Below, in pieces: positions 49,214-62,377 of a stretch of DNA of 64,000 nt. Numbering within the stretch: position 1 is the first letter of the stretch; every line of letters begins with the position of its first letter. The notes beneath the pieces were generated by a model. It was given only the letters and a program-made list of their open reading frames with translations, did not search any database and was not told the DNA's origin. The stretch comes from Heterostelium album PN500 (Eukaryota > Evosea > Eumycetozoa > Acytosteliales > Acytosteliaceae): assembly GCF_000004825.1 (NCBI RefSeq), contig NW_008805067.1:186001-250000 (forward strand), given 5' to 3'. The translations under genes were made by a program, and so were the position numbers.

Positions 49214-52147
49214 GACTTCTCCTACTACTGTGTTGTGTTTTTATTCTTGTTTTTTTTTGTTTTTGAGATTTCTCTAAATATATATATATATATCTATCTA
49301 TCTCTGACTATTCCCAACTGTAGCTTCAGCCAGCTACTTGTCTCTCTTTTTTTATATTTAATACTGCTATATTAAAATATAGGAGGTTTGATTGATTGAT
49401 TATTTTCACTGTACAAATTTATATTACTACTTGATCTACTATTAATTACTAAATTGATTTAAATTAAAGATAAATTAATATAAAATATTTACATATGATT
49501 TTGTGTTATTATTATTAAGTTCAAAATAAACATAAATTATAATTATTATTATTTGTTGTTGGCTATTTAAATTAAATTAATTGTAAATTCTTGAAAAAAA
49601 CAAAAATAATAAATAAAAAACAAAGAATGTATGAAATTTAGATTCCGATTTGATGATCTACCTTTTTGTTGTGAGTATTATTGTTATTTTTAAATTTTCT
49701 TTACAATTATTCAAAAACTATAATTAACAAACTTTTTTTTTTTTTTTTTTTGATTTGATTTGATTAATTTGGTTAGTTGGTTTTAAGTTGTTAGTTGGTA
49801 GGTTGAATATGGAAATTGGAACGAGTGATTAAGATAAGATGAGTGAAAATGATTAGTTTGGTTTTTTTTTAAATTTATTATTATTATTATTAGATTATTA
49901 TTAATTTATGTTTTATTTTATTTTATTTCACATGTGTATGAATGGGTTCAAAGTCATCATTATAAATATAGTACAGTATGTATGTACATAAACTTTAATG
50001 ATGGTGATGATGATGTGAACAGAATGGAAATTAATTATTTGTTTGTTTTTTTTTTTGTTTTTGGTAATATTAATAAATCAAGAGAAAGAAAGAAAGAAAG
50101 AAAGGAAAGTGAAGAATTGCTATTCTATTTGTTGATGATGGCAGTAGTAAAGGTAGAGAGTGTAATTGAGTGTGTGAGTAATGATGGTAACGGTAATGGT
50201 AATTATGTTGCTGCTGCTGCTGTAGGATTTGGTGTTGTTGTTGCTGTTGCTGTTGGTGTTAGGGCACATATGTGTGTTTTTATTATTATTATTGTTATTA
50301 TTAATGTGGTGGTTAAGTGGAGTGGAATGGCGTGGGTTTGGTTGTGTGGGTAATTGATTTGATTTGATTTGATTTGATTTTGAATTGAATTGAATTGAAT
50401 TGTTGAATTTAAAAAAAATAATAATAATAGTCGTAATAGTCGTCGTACTACTACAACTACTAAGTAAAGTAGTAAAGTTACTTCAGCTTGCATGTGTTGT
50501 TCTCTATAAAGCCATTGTTTGTTTTTGGGTATCATGATATTGCAAATGATGATGTTGTTGTTGATGTTGATGTTAATAATAAATAATACAAAAGTCACAA
50601 TTCAATTGAATGCCATACCATACCATACCATACCATACCAAAACAAAGCTAAACTCATTAAAAAATAAATATTTAAAGAGAAAAGAAACAAAAGGCTGGC
50701 ATAAATATATATATTTATATATATTTGTTAAAAAAAACACATACACACACCTATACCATATATACACACATATTTGTGTGATGTGTGTGCAGCAAATTCA
50801 ATAAATCCAATAAAAAAAGCACACCGTGTGTGTTGGTGTTTTGATGAATTAAGTAATTTATAAAAGTTCGAGCTCTTATTATAATAATGACTATAATTAT
50901 GTTATTAATTAATATTTCTGATATTATTTAAATGTGTTTGCATTGTTTTGTCTTTTCTTTGATTTTGGTTATAATTGTCATGAAACATCCAAAGATTCTA
51001 TCAAATCAATCGACCTATATCAAGCTGACAACCTTTTTTACATAAAAAAAAACATAACTAATATGATTTATCTGATTAATTGTTGAAAATTGACTGATTG
51101 TTGAGCACTGACAGTTGATTGCTTGATTCAAAGTATAGTTATGGTTATCTATATCTTATTTCTACTTCTACCTTTCCTGTTGATTTTAACTAAACTCCAA
51201 ACAACTAAACTATATATCTTCCAAAATATCTAAATATCACTGTAATTAAAAATGTTTGTACTATTTTATTAAATTTGTTGATTAAAACAAAATAAAAAAA
51301 TATTTTTGTAATAGCAATTTAAAAAAAAAAATAATAAAAATAAATAAAAAAAAAAAATAGTACTACTATTTATATTTATATATCTTGTTCTTGTTTTGAG
51401 TGAAGTGAAACAATTTTAATTCAAATCTTGTGTGTTATTGTTATTGTTATTGTTATTGTTATTGTTAGTTGTTAACAACTTACTACTTCTATATATATAC
51501 TACTATTAACAAACTAATATTTTATTTAAAATATATATATATATTTTTGTTATTTTATTTTATTTTAATATTTTATATATTTATATAAATCTGATGATGA
51601 TTAAGTAATTTAATTGATTGGTTTGCTTGATATGATTATTGATTGATTTGACTGACTATTCTATACTATACTATACTGATTAACAACTAATTAACTAATT
51701 GATTTATTATTATTTTATAATTTTTGAAAGAATTTTGAATTATTTGCAAAAAAACCAATTTTATTATATTTTTTTTATTAAAAAAAAACCCCAATCAACA
51801 ACCAACTGGTTTGAATCATTTTTTATTTTTTTTAGTTTTCAAAAATGAATGAAAGATTGATCGATTCATCTAATCTCACTACCATCGATGTTTTTTCGAT
51901 TAAATTTTTTTGATTTTTTGATTAAAAGTTTTTTTTTTTTTTTTTTTTACATTTTTGTCTATTTTTTTAAAAAATCAAGGTCCAAGTTTAGTTAAACTAC
52001 GAAACGAATATTTATTTGCCTTTACAACTATAAAGAGAAAATTAAAAATAAATGTTTCAAAGCAAAAATCAAAAAAATAAATTAACCATCTTTTTTTTTT
52101 TTTTTTTAATAAATTGGTAAATTTTACATTATGAATATATTACAATA
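49214..52147. other. 2.9 kb AT-rich, microsatellite-rich region
   Basis: This lies between the alpha-kinase start and the channel stop, both on the minus strand. It contains many simple repeats: (GAAA)n at about 50084-50104, (GATTT)n near 50355-50380, (GAATT)n near 50385-50402, (CCATA)n at 50615-50640 and (TTATTG)n near 51435-51465. A frame at 49934-50353 (+) translates to Val/Ala/Ile-rich low complexity through these repeats and is not called. No RNA gene is seen. Confidence 0.55.
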
Positions 52148-55100
52148 CTACCACTCTGACGATTTTCTGAGATTTGGTTGTTGTTGTTGATATTGTTGTT
52201 GTTGTTGTTGTTGTTGAGTGTTTGGTACTTGATTACTACTGGATCGAAGTGAATTTGATGTACTGACTCCTAAAGCAGTTGAATCATGATGTCCCATATT
52301 ATTGTTATTAGTAGTAGTGGTTGTAGTTGTTGTAGTTGGTAGTTGATTTTCCAACTCGCGCGATGTTGCCAATCGCAATCTCTCTTTTTCCTTCTTTTCT
52401 TTCTTTTCTTTCTTTTCCTTCTCTTTTTGCTCACGTTTCTCTTCCTTGAGTTTCTCTTTGATTTCCTTCTTCTCTCTGATCCTCTCACGTATATCACGCG
52501 AGATGGTCGAGAGATCCTGCGGCTCTTCGTGGTAGCCGAGTCGGCTCGGCGCACGACTTCCGGTGTTCGAATCGATTGGATTGGTGGTCGCGAGGATCAT
52601 GTCCTCCATGAACTCGTTGAGATCTACATCCTCCTGATTCAGAGTCCTCAACTCCTTGCCAAACATCTTCTCCTCGAAGAAGTGTGGAACTTCGAATCCC
52701 TTGACACCCTCTTTCATTAGCGTCTCTTGAAGTTTGTCGTTGGGATACACCATTGAATCCATCTCGTTGTCGGTGGTGCCTCGCGATGTCATAGTGGTGG
52801 ATTGCGATTTCATCGATGAGGTATCGCTGTCGTGGTGATCCGTCGCCTGGTTGGTGAAAGTTGAGGTCGATCCTCGTCGACTGAGATGCGAACTGTTGAG
52901 TCCGGCTTCAGTGTTGCCGATGCCACTACCGCCATTTGTAACGGGGTCGGAAGAACTTGTATGAAGAGTCGACTCCATTCCACCGCCACTCTCTGTTTCT
53001 TCTTCTCGACGCTTCAGTGCTTCCAATTGTTTCATAAGGTAGTCTTGTGGACGCTGGAATGTCTCGTCGACGCCACTCTCCGACAAAGAGTCGCCGGCGG
53101 TAACACCATTGCCGCCACTGCCATCGGATTCTCCACCGGCATTGGCGACACTCTTCATACTGAGTGGCTGTGATCTGAATCGATTGATAAAACGCCTGCC
53201 TTTCGGAATAATCGATTCCATATGCGGAACACGTGTTCTACTGATTACAGGTGTCTTGTTTTTGTGTTTGGCACGCTTCTTTTGGTAGTAGAAATTGGTA
53301 GTAAAGTTGACTGCCTCAATCAAGAAAGCAACCACCAAGTTCAACACACAGATAACCGTTAGAAAGTAGAAGCTACAAAAGTAGAGAATCGACCATGCAC
53401 TGGTGACAGCGATCGCAGCAAGGAATGTCACCAACCAGTTGTTTACAACCATCAGATTGAACATTGTAATCATGGCAGCACCCATATCCTCGAAATTCGA
53501 AAAATCATAGTAATTACTCTGATCGTAGGTAGTTCCAATCAAGTCAGGATTGCCTCTATAGAACTTGCCATTGTAAATCCACAGCCCAATAATCGAATAA
53601 AAGTAATAAACTATAAAGATAATACCAATAAAGTTAATGAATATAAATACAATTTGTGCAAGTGATTGTAAGAAATGTCTCATTCTAAAAGTAGTAGTTT
53701 TAAACATTATTAAGTTAGTAAGCAAGCATTATCAATTTAGATTATATTAAGAACTAACTCTAACTTTACCTTCTAACTGCAGAAAACAATCTAAATACTC
53801 TTAGATATCGGAATGCACATGCAATTCTTAACATTGTAATGGGATCGCCAACACCTCGTAGTCCGTACTCAACGATTACCTTGCCGAGGAATGAAACCGA
53901 TACGATCGAAAGGTTGAATATCACCCAGAATTTCTTGACGGTACGATATGCTATGATTTTCATTGCTACCTCGACGATCGAGATCGACAGTAGAATCCAA
54001 TCGAGTACCTCTGTCCATGCGGGATAATAGAGATTTCTTGTTCCCACCATGACGTGCGATATCAAAGCGACGTTGACATAGATCGTAAGTACTACGGCTA
54101 CTTCGAACAACGGATGCTTGGTGATACGCTTCAATCTTCCACTCTTCAGGTAGTCGCGAGTATGCGAGTATGCATGTTTATAATGCTCTCGGAGTGATTC
54201 CAGTATGGTTTCATGTGCGTGAGGTTCCACCTTTAGAGTATCGATATCCGTCTCGCTCTTTGCTCGCTTGACAACCGGTGGTTGCACAGGTGTTGTATTC
54301 AAAGGAACATTTGGATGTGAACGGTGCAGTTGTTGTTGTGCTGTTGATCTATTGCTTCGCTCCATAGCAATAACAGATGGTATTCCCATATCGGTGGAAG
54401 CAGTTGATATATGTGACAACTCAATATCACCATTGTCATTATTATCGCTATCTCTATCTCTATGTTCATCTCTATCTCTATCTCTATCCTCTTGCTCATA
54501 TTCATATTCATCGTCACCATCGTAGTCATCATCTTGATATTGAGCAATGGTATGCTCGGATGGTACGGATGGTAGATTCGCCTTTGGTTCGCTTGAAGAT
54601 CGATGTCGCTTGGGTGAAGGTGGTGGAGAACTCTCTGGCGTAGCACGTGGTGTATGCGATGTTATTGCACCTGTCTTGAAGAATTTCGATGCCTTTGCGT
54701 TGTCTTCACCGCCAATAGCAAGATTCTGTAGATCCATATGCGATTCTATTGGCTGTGAAATTTCCTCCTCTAGATCATCCTCACTGTCACTGCTGCTACT
54801 GCTGTTTTCATCGCTATCATGAAACAGATGCTTCTTCGTCAAATACATCTTATTGAGATATGCACGGTTGTGTGCAGTGCTACCACCATACTCACCGGGC
54901 ACATCAAGATTATGAACCTTTGGATTTCTAAACAAATAGCGGTTGGAAACCATTGTTTTTAGATTACCAACGAAATCTTGATCGGTATTCTTAACAGGTT
55001 GTTGTTGATCTTCCTTTGATTGTTGTTGTTGCTGTTGTTGACCATCATTTTGTTGCTGCCTCTGCTGTTGTTGTTGCTGCTGTTGTTGTTGTTGTTGCTG

Positions 55101-56970
55101 TTGCTGTTGCTGTTGATCAGATGTAGATATATTTGAAGTTGGTGATTGTTCAGTTGATGAATTGGCAGCGGACGATGCTCTGATTTGTCTTTGTCTTGCT
55201 TTAAGCTTTCGCTTTGCCAAGTGTTGAACGGTTTTTCGCTCGAGAAGAAAGACGTCGCACATTGCAAAGAACTCACGAACGTTTAGATAACCATTGGCGT
55301 CGGTATCGACCAAGTCAAAAGCAGCAGATGCTTCGTCGGATGTCGATTTCGGTTCCAGTAGCTTGTAGATATGCTCCCACTGATCCAAACCAATAACACC
55401 GGTCTTATCGTGATCCATAATAATAAAAGCAGCCAAAAGCGCAGTACGACGCTTTCTAAAGTTGTTTTTTGTTTCCTTGAGAACCGCTTTTCTAAAACTA
55501 CGATAGACCAGCGCAATCATAAAGTTTATACCAATGAACAGACCCAATCCCAAGTAAACGATAAACAATACCGCATACCATCTACTCTTCCAATACGCTG
55601 GAAACATAATATCAGGAAAGTTTGCTGTTGTAATCAAGATCATTGAATTCAAAAATGATGTTAAAGTTGAATCTATAGATTACAAGTAGAGAGAAAAGAG
55701 AAAGAGAAAGAGATTTAGTATCTTTATAAATATATTTATAGTTATTTTTGTAACGTACTGTAATAATCAGGATCACTTGTTGCACCGTTTGAAAGAATGA
55801 TTGAAAATAGAACGGATCCAATGAAGATGTATGAGAAGAATACTATTGCCACTGGAAACATACGATAGAATGTGTAGATGACTTGCATTGCAAGATCACG
55901 CGTCAGTCGATCGTAGTCAATCATGTAGTAGACACGAAACAATCTAGATACTCGTACACTCACAATTCCATAGTGATTGAGTACGAATGCAACAATGATA
56001 TCGATGTAATTTAGAAACAGTAGTATACCTTTGAACCAATTCCAAGGATTCCTCGTTGCCTGCCGGCCGTATGCATAGTACTTGAAGAAGAGTTCCGCCG
56101 TCAAGATGATAATGAAAACCAGTTCCAGCGGGAGAAGAACCAGTGGTCGATAAGTATCTTTAGTTGGGTGCTCAAAGTATGCAAGTGTGAGCAGACCAAT
56201 GCAAGTGAGTAGCAACAACAATCGGATGGCAGGATAATAGTAGATCTTATATGCTTTCAGCTGTGGGATCTGCAAGAGATGATTGGGATCGCGATAGTTG
56301 ATAGCATCTTGAATCAAAACATAGGCGATAAAGTAACGTCTTGATTTCTCCTCTTCAGTCATTTCCGAAGCCTGAATCGCTTCACCCTGTGAGGTGGCTT
56401 CCAGCACGTAGTCTGCCGCATTTTGGGCTTGCTGCTTTGCTTTTCTATTGATAAACTCTAGATCTTTCTCAACCGCTTCCTTTTCGAGTACCGGAGATTC
56501 AGCCGATGCTATCTCATCACGAAACTTGACAATCTTGAGGGTTGGTGGTCGTTGCCGTCGGAAAGTGGGTGGTGGACGTGCCGGTGGTATGGGCGATGCG
56601 AAAGGCGGTGTCTGGACATTGACATCGATCACATTTTCATCGCTACCGTTTGACGATGGTGAATGATGCCCAATGTCCATATCGGATTTCGTTCGCTTCA
56701 AGTAGCGATGTCTATTGTCACTGCCAACACCACTACTCGACGACTCGATAAACTCCTCCAATCCAATCTTGGTCGGTGAATTCTCATTGTTTGAACCCGG
56801 TGTACTCAGATTGTGAATCGGGTGAAATGCAGGTAGAGTTCTTCGCATCATTGATCTTCGATTCTTCTTGAGATTCTCACGCTCCCTCTGTATCGCTAGA
56901 TCTTCTTCTTCCTCTTGATTACTTCTGGCAACATGATCCAAAGTTGGAGAACTATAAAATAATGTTCTAC

Positions 56971-57040
<70 letters not shown>

Positions 57041-57160
57041 GTTGTTATTGTTATTATTATTATTATTATTTGATGTTGAAGGTGGTGACCAAATAGTTGA
57101 AGTAGGATCCAACTCATCTGGTCTGCTCGGCAAAGAATATTTTCTATGATTCCGAGACAT
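52148..57160 (-). CDS. Two-pore cation channel (TPC) with EF-hands
   Basis: Three exons (57160-55759, 55672-53770, 53684-52148) join in frame to 1,613 residues. There are two six-helix ion-channel repeats. Repeat I starts at about residue 305 and has its pore in ITTANFPDIMFPAYW and S6 in GLFIGINFMIALVY. Between the repeats are two EF-hands (DHDKTGVIGLDQWEHIY and DTDANGYLNVREF), as in plant TPC1, then long Gln-rich and acidic stretches. Repeat II has an Arg-bearing S4 (LRIACAFRYLRVFRLFSAVRR split by the intron) and pore MFNLMVVNNWLVTF. TPCs conduct Na+ or Ca2+ in endolysosomal or vacuolar membranes. The N-terminus has a poly-Asn run of about 45 residues; the C-terminal 350 residues are charged and Gln-rich. 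At about twice the animal size, the extra length is low complexity. Confidence 0.92.
56970..57070 (-). repeat. Poly-asparagine codon run in the TPC N-terminus
   Basis: An almost uninterrupted ATT/TTA-type trinucleotide repeat on the plus strand encodes about 45 Asn (mostly AAT, few AAC) on the minus strand. The poverty of interruptions suggests recent expansion. It is intact as coding sequence. Confidence 0.9.
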
Positions 57161-58724
57161 TATTTCGATTGATTAAATTTAATAAGCCTTTAATGCCTAT
57201 TAATAATATTTCTTTCCTATTTGATTACTTTAGTCTTATTCTTGTTTTAATTCTGTGTTTAGTATAACTATTATTCTTATTATTTATATTGAACCAATCT
57301 TCCATAATTATTTTTAATTCCAGAAAATATTTATTTGGTAGTATTAATGTTGCTCTTGTTTTGTTTGATTTTGTTTGCTCAGTTGATTTGATTTCACAAT
57401 TCGATCCAATTCAAAAGTGAATGATTGATTTGATTTGATTAACTTCTTCTTCTTATGTTTCTAAAAGTCCTTCCTAGGATTGTATTTTATTAAATTAAAT
57501 TAAAACTGATTGATTTAAAAAAAAAAAAAAAAAAAAAAAATTTAATAAATATATTAATAATAGTTTGATTATTGTATTGCAATGATTGATTTTGGATAAT
57601 AATGATATGATATATGATCCACTACTATAAATTAGATTTGCTTATTTTAATATTAATCTAATATATATAAAATGTATATATTATTTCAACTTTGTATTTT
57701 AGTGATAATATTAACTTACATACAAAAAATCGATGAGAAGTGAAGAGATATTAAAAATAATATAATTTAAATTATTCGATACACAATTCACTCATTAATT
57801 AGTGCTATTATTATCTCAATTTTATTCTGAAATCTATTTACACAAAATTTCAAAAAAAAAAAAAAAAAAAATTATTGGTGTGAAAGTTAATATTTGTGTA
57901 TGTGATGTGAAGTGGGTATTGTTTTTTCAATCTATTCATCAGATTTTAACAATTAAAGCAATAAAATGATAAACAAGATGGTTGATTGATGACAACAAAC
58001 CTTTAAAGATGAATGAAAGTTCAGTTTAGTTTTTCTTTAGTTTTTTTATAAAAAACAAATGTTAGTTTGAAAATGTATTCATTGAAAGATAATCTTGTGT
58101 ATATAAGTAATAAAGTTATTTGTTGTTGAGAGAATAGTGTTTTTCGTAAAAAAAAGATTAAAATTATCAAGATCTCGCTCCACAAAACATCATAATAGGT
58201 GGTTGGGTGATTTCAACGCAGATCTAAAACAATCAAAAAAATTAAATAAAATAAAAAAACTGATTTTCAGACACGGCCTGTGTGAGAATTCTAACAATAA
58301 ATATAACCATGGTGATTGTTTTGTTTACGCAGCTGAAACATTCTCGTTCAAATAAATATAATATTTATTATGTTATCATATGAAATCATTAAAAGTAATT
58401 CTTTTGTTGTTTCAAAACTTTTTTAGACCAATAAATTCTCATTTTAGTAATACCAAAAAATACAAAAAATAAATAAAATAAAAGTTGGCAAGACCATATA
58501 ATTGCCCCATCCCAAAAAAGATGAAGATATTTTTTCAACATGATCGATTTTCATAAAATTTTAAATAAAAAAAATGATTTTTTTAATAATTTTTTTTTGG
58601 TTCCATTCCTTTCTCCTAGGAGAACCAGCACCAACCCCCACTCTTTATTATAAACACTTTAATCTATAATATTCTTTTAATTATATCTCTTTGTATAACA
58701 CATAAAAAAACAATCAAATAAAAA
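57161..58724. other. 1.6 kb divergent region, TPC / CHRD-like gene
   Basis: AT-rich spacer with A-runs at about 57518-57540 and 57852-57870. Around 58190-58290 a plus-strand frame reads RWLGDFNADLKQSKKL, faintly like the GDFN motif of LINE-type endonucleases, but it has no ATG and no other part of such an element is present. The last 200 bases before the CHRD-like start hold a T-run, a CCTAGGAG palindromic word near 58616 and a leader rich in A. Confidence 0.45.
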
Positions 58725-59496
58725 ATGAAGATTGCCACTTTAATTTTCGCTTCTTTCCTCATTGCCGCATGTTGTGGTAAGTACAGTTAATTTGTTATTC
58801 TTCTTTAACTACAATCAATGGTCGATAGAATATAATAATATTAAAATCATTTCTATATTTTTTGTATGACAATGATAAAATTTCATAGCCACTTCCTACA
58901 CTTTCAATGGAGCATTCTCAAATAGCGCCTTGACTACCGCTCAACAAAACGTTGCCGGTTACACTCCAAACTCCATCAATGGTTCAGCTTCTGTTGTAAT
59001 CAGTGGTGACGCCACCAACGGTTTCACCGTCCAATACAATCTCACTTTGGCCAACCTCGCAACACTCGTTGTCTCGAGCATCAACATTTCTGGTCCAGCC
59101 CCAGCCGGTTCACTTCCCACTACCGCTGCTTTCTCATTCCAACTCGACAACGGAACCTCAGATTCTGCCACTTACACTGTCAACAACCAACTCACTTTCG
59201 GTCCAGCCTCTGATGAGGGAAAAGTCATTGCTGCCGGTATCGGTCAATTGGTCGGCTCACCAGTTCCAGTCATCTACGTTCAAGCCAACGCCAAGAACAC
59301 CACCGACGGTACTGCCATCGCCATCTCACGTGCTCAACTCGCCTACGTCCAACCATCAACTACCGGTACCACTGGTCCATCTACCACCACTGGAAACGGT
59401 ACCACCACCGGTGACTCTACTACCACTGGATCTGCCAACGCTTTGACCGCCTCAATTGCCATGATGATCCTTTTGGTTGCTGCCCTCCTTTTCTAA
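58725..59496 (+). CDS. Small GPI-anchored surface protein with CHRD-like domain
   Basis: Two exons (58725-58776, 58889-59496) join in frame to 219 residues. An N-terminal signal peptide (MKIATLIFASFLIAACC) is cut near the intron position. Residues 20-165 form a beta-rich domain: YTFNGAFSNSALT, a TNGFTVQYNLTLANL strand, SSINISGPAPAGSLP, and IYVQANAKNTTDGTAIAIS. The order recalls the CHRD domain of chordin and of bacterial surface proteins, but the match is by eye. A Thr/Gly-rich stalk follows, and the C-terminus (SANALTASIAMMILLVAALLF) is a typical GPI-attachment signal. Codons are strongly C-ending, so the gene is probably highly expressed. Role: cell-surface or adhesion protein (inferred). 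Confidence 0.75.
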
Positions 59497-62377
59497 ATCA
59501 ATTATTATTAGTCAACCAATAAAAAACTAACTTTTATTTAAATTTAATATAATAAGTAACTGAACCGAATCACACTATTGTTATCTCCATAAAATAATAT
59601 TTAATTTCAATCAATCATTCATTTATCTATCTTGTTCAATTATCCTGACCATCCATCTTTAACAATATATAGATAATAATTAAACTTTCCTCACAAAATA
59701 ACAATGATCTTCTTTCTTTCCTTCTCTTCTCTTTGTATTATCTATTAGGATTATCGATTGTAATCAATTTAAATTCATAAATGACAATGCGATTGACAAA
59801 AAAATTGATGGCACAACTCCAGAAAAGAAAACTGATGGTTTTGTAAATTTAGAGAACCTGGTAGTATTTGCAACATCAATAAGATATAACTACTTGATAT
59901 ATTTAAATTTAAAATACTAAAAAAATTAAATTCGCACTTTAAAAGTGAACACAATCCTACACAACCATCCACCAAATCCAGCTAGTTAAATTTACCTCTT
60001 CAAACTCTGATCATCCATAAAATCTATCATCTTCATCTCTTGTTTTTACTCAATTAATACTCTATTTAAAATCTTATTTAGAATAGATAAAAGTGATTAA
60101 ATAATAATAATTAATTAGACAATTTCGAAAGTGGTGATGATAGTGGTGGTGGTTTGTATGTTTAAATGTGTGTATTTAAAGTTGATGTTACTAGTTTAAT
60201 TGGTTGTTTTCTCTCCTGGATAGGAAGAAGATTTCATTAACTATTGAATTACACTGATACTCAGAATAGTAATGGTAAGTGTCGATTTTTATAAAAGAGT
60301 TTGTAAATAAAATTTATTTTATAATTAACATCTAAATAGTTATCTTTGTTTTTTTAAATTTAATCATTCAATCCTCCGATAGTATTACTGTATAATATTT
60401 AATCCATCAATGTATTTACAATATTAGTCTAAAAATTCATATCCTTTCTCCAAATTAATTTCTAACGAACAACTACCACTCCTTTCTGAAATATAATCAA
60501 TAAATTGTTAGGAGAAACGAAGAAGAGGATAAAAAAACAAACAATTTTAAATTGATTTAGACTTACTATTAATTTAAAAATAAAAAAGGTAAAGTGTAAA
60601 TTTAGATATTTTATATCAATAGTGAATAATCCATTTTGGGTTAGTCCATACATATATTTATATCTTAATCTATCCAACTTTTAAAATAGATCACTTATTA
60701 TGATTGGTTGGAGAGGTGGTTGCTTCCTTTTAATTTTATTCTTTTCACACAACACACCACTATTTCCACATTTACTTTTATTAAAAAATAAATAAATAAA
60801 TATTTATTTATTTGTTACCGAATGTTAAAAGGTTTTTAAGTATGTATATGACAATGGTGGTTGTATTTACCGAAAGTGTTTACCATATTAATATATAATA
60901 TTTATGTGTGTATTATTTATTAAAATGATGTTATATTTTTTACCAAATTAGGGTTGTGATCTGATTGTAATTTATATACATATATTTATAAATCATACTT
61001 TGTACTTAATTTAATTTTATTCATCACCTTTTTTATCTTTTTTTTCTTTTTCCACAACCATTTGTTTGTTTTTTAATTATTTTTAGCAAAATTAATTAAT
61101 TAATTTATTTTTAAACACTGTTTGTTTGTTTAATGTTGGATGGATAGGAAGATCATTCCTCTTTCATTCTTTGAAAGTAAGAAATTAAACCAAGACAGCC
61201 AAAAAGTTAAATAAATCCAACAAACATATCTTCATTAATTTTCAAAATTTAGTAGAAAAAAAAAAAAAAACAATCAAAAAAAAGTCAAAAGTGGTTAAAA
61301 AAAAATCATTGAATAGTTTAATTAAAACAAAAAGCAAAATAAAATCAAAATCAAAGTAGCTACTAAAAAAGTAAACTAGAGAATACGAAAACCATCAAAA
61401 TAGTCTCCAATAAATTCAATCAACATTTATCCAATTTTTTTTGTTATTGTTTTGGTTCAAAATTGATTAGGATCTCTGTTCCACACCAATCTCAAATTAC
61501 AAAAAAACCCCGGAAGGAGAAACACCTTCCAAAATATTGTTTTCATTTTAACTTCACTAAAATCTATTTTTTTTATTCTAAATATGTTTAAAATATAATA
61601 TTAACTAAACTTATATAGTTTCTATATATATTATCGAAAAAGGAAAATATTTATTAATTTTTCCTTAAAAAAAACAAACACAATAGTTTACAATTCATAG
61701 TCAGGTCAATATTAATCATACATATGTTAATATAACTAATTGTAGGTAGATGTTTATTTGTTATGTTATTATTTTGTTTATGATTAAGAATCATATACCA
61801 TTAATGTTTTAAAATACATATACTTGTAACTATAAAACATAGATAGAGACTACACCAAAACAAACCAATCAATCTAAAGATACCAAAAAAAAAAACAAGA
61901 CAAAGTTTCAAAGGTGGTTGCGACATCATAATATTTGTATTTTCATATTTTTTCTTTCTATTTTAAGACATAAATTTTAAAAGGTTCAAGCAAAGTTGAT
62001 CAAACAACTTTATTTAAATTTCTTTATTAAAAAACTGGTAATATTTAAAATAATCTTCGACCACTCATCTTCATTCAAACAAATACATCAAAACAAAGCC
62101 ATCAAAAACAATCTAACAAAACACTAACCACACACACTCCATATAATGACCATCTTTAAATTGGATAATTCAATTAAAGTAACAATACCTAATTAACACT
62201 TATATTTCATTTCATTTTTCAAAAAAAAAAAAAAAAAAAAAGTTGAATTTCATTTAATTTTTTTTTAAAAATAAAACAAAACAAAAGGAAAGAATCAGAA
62301 TTTAGCTAAGCTTACATATATATATTTAAAGGTAGATAAGAAGATAGTAGATAGAAGAATATATCTATGTATATATA
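59497..62377. other. 2.9 kb AT-rich region before the FNIP gene
   Basis: Mostly A/T homopolymers and simple words. At 59750-59920 (+) a 57-codon frame with no ATG follows a TATTAG acceptor-like site and reads protein-like (DGTTPEKKTDGFVNLENLVVF); it may be a lone exon or pseudo-exon. An A-run of about 20 at 62221-62240 lies 140 bases before the FNIP start. No RNA gene is seen. Confidence 0.45.

Noticed and set aside
49934-50353. A 139-codon plus-strand frame with an ATG
   Set aside because: It runs through GAAA and GTT-type microsatellites and has Val/Ala/Ile low-complexity composition with no domain.
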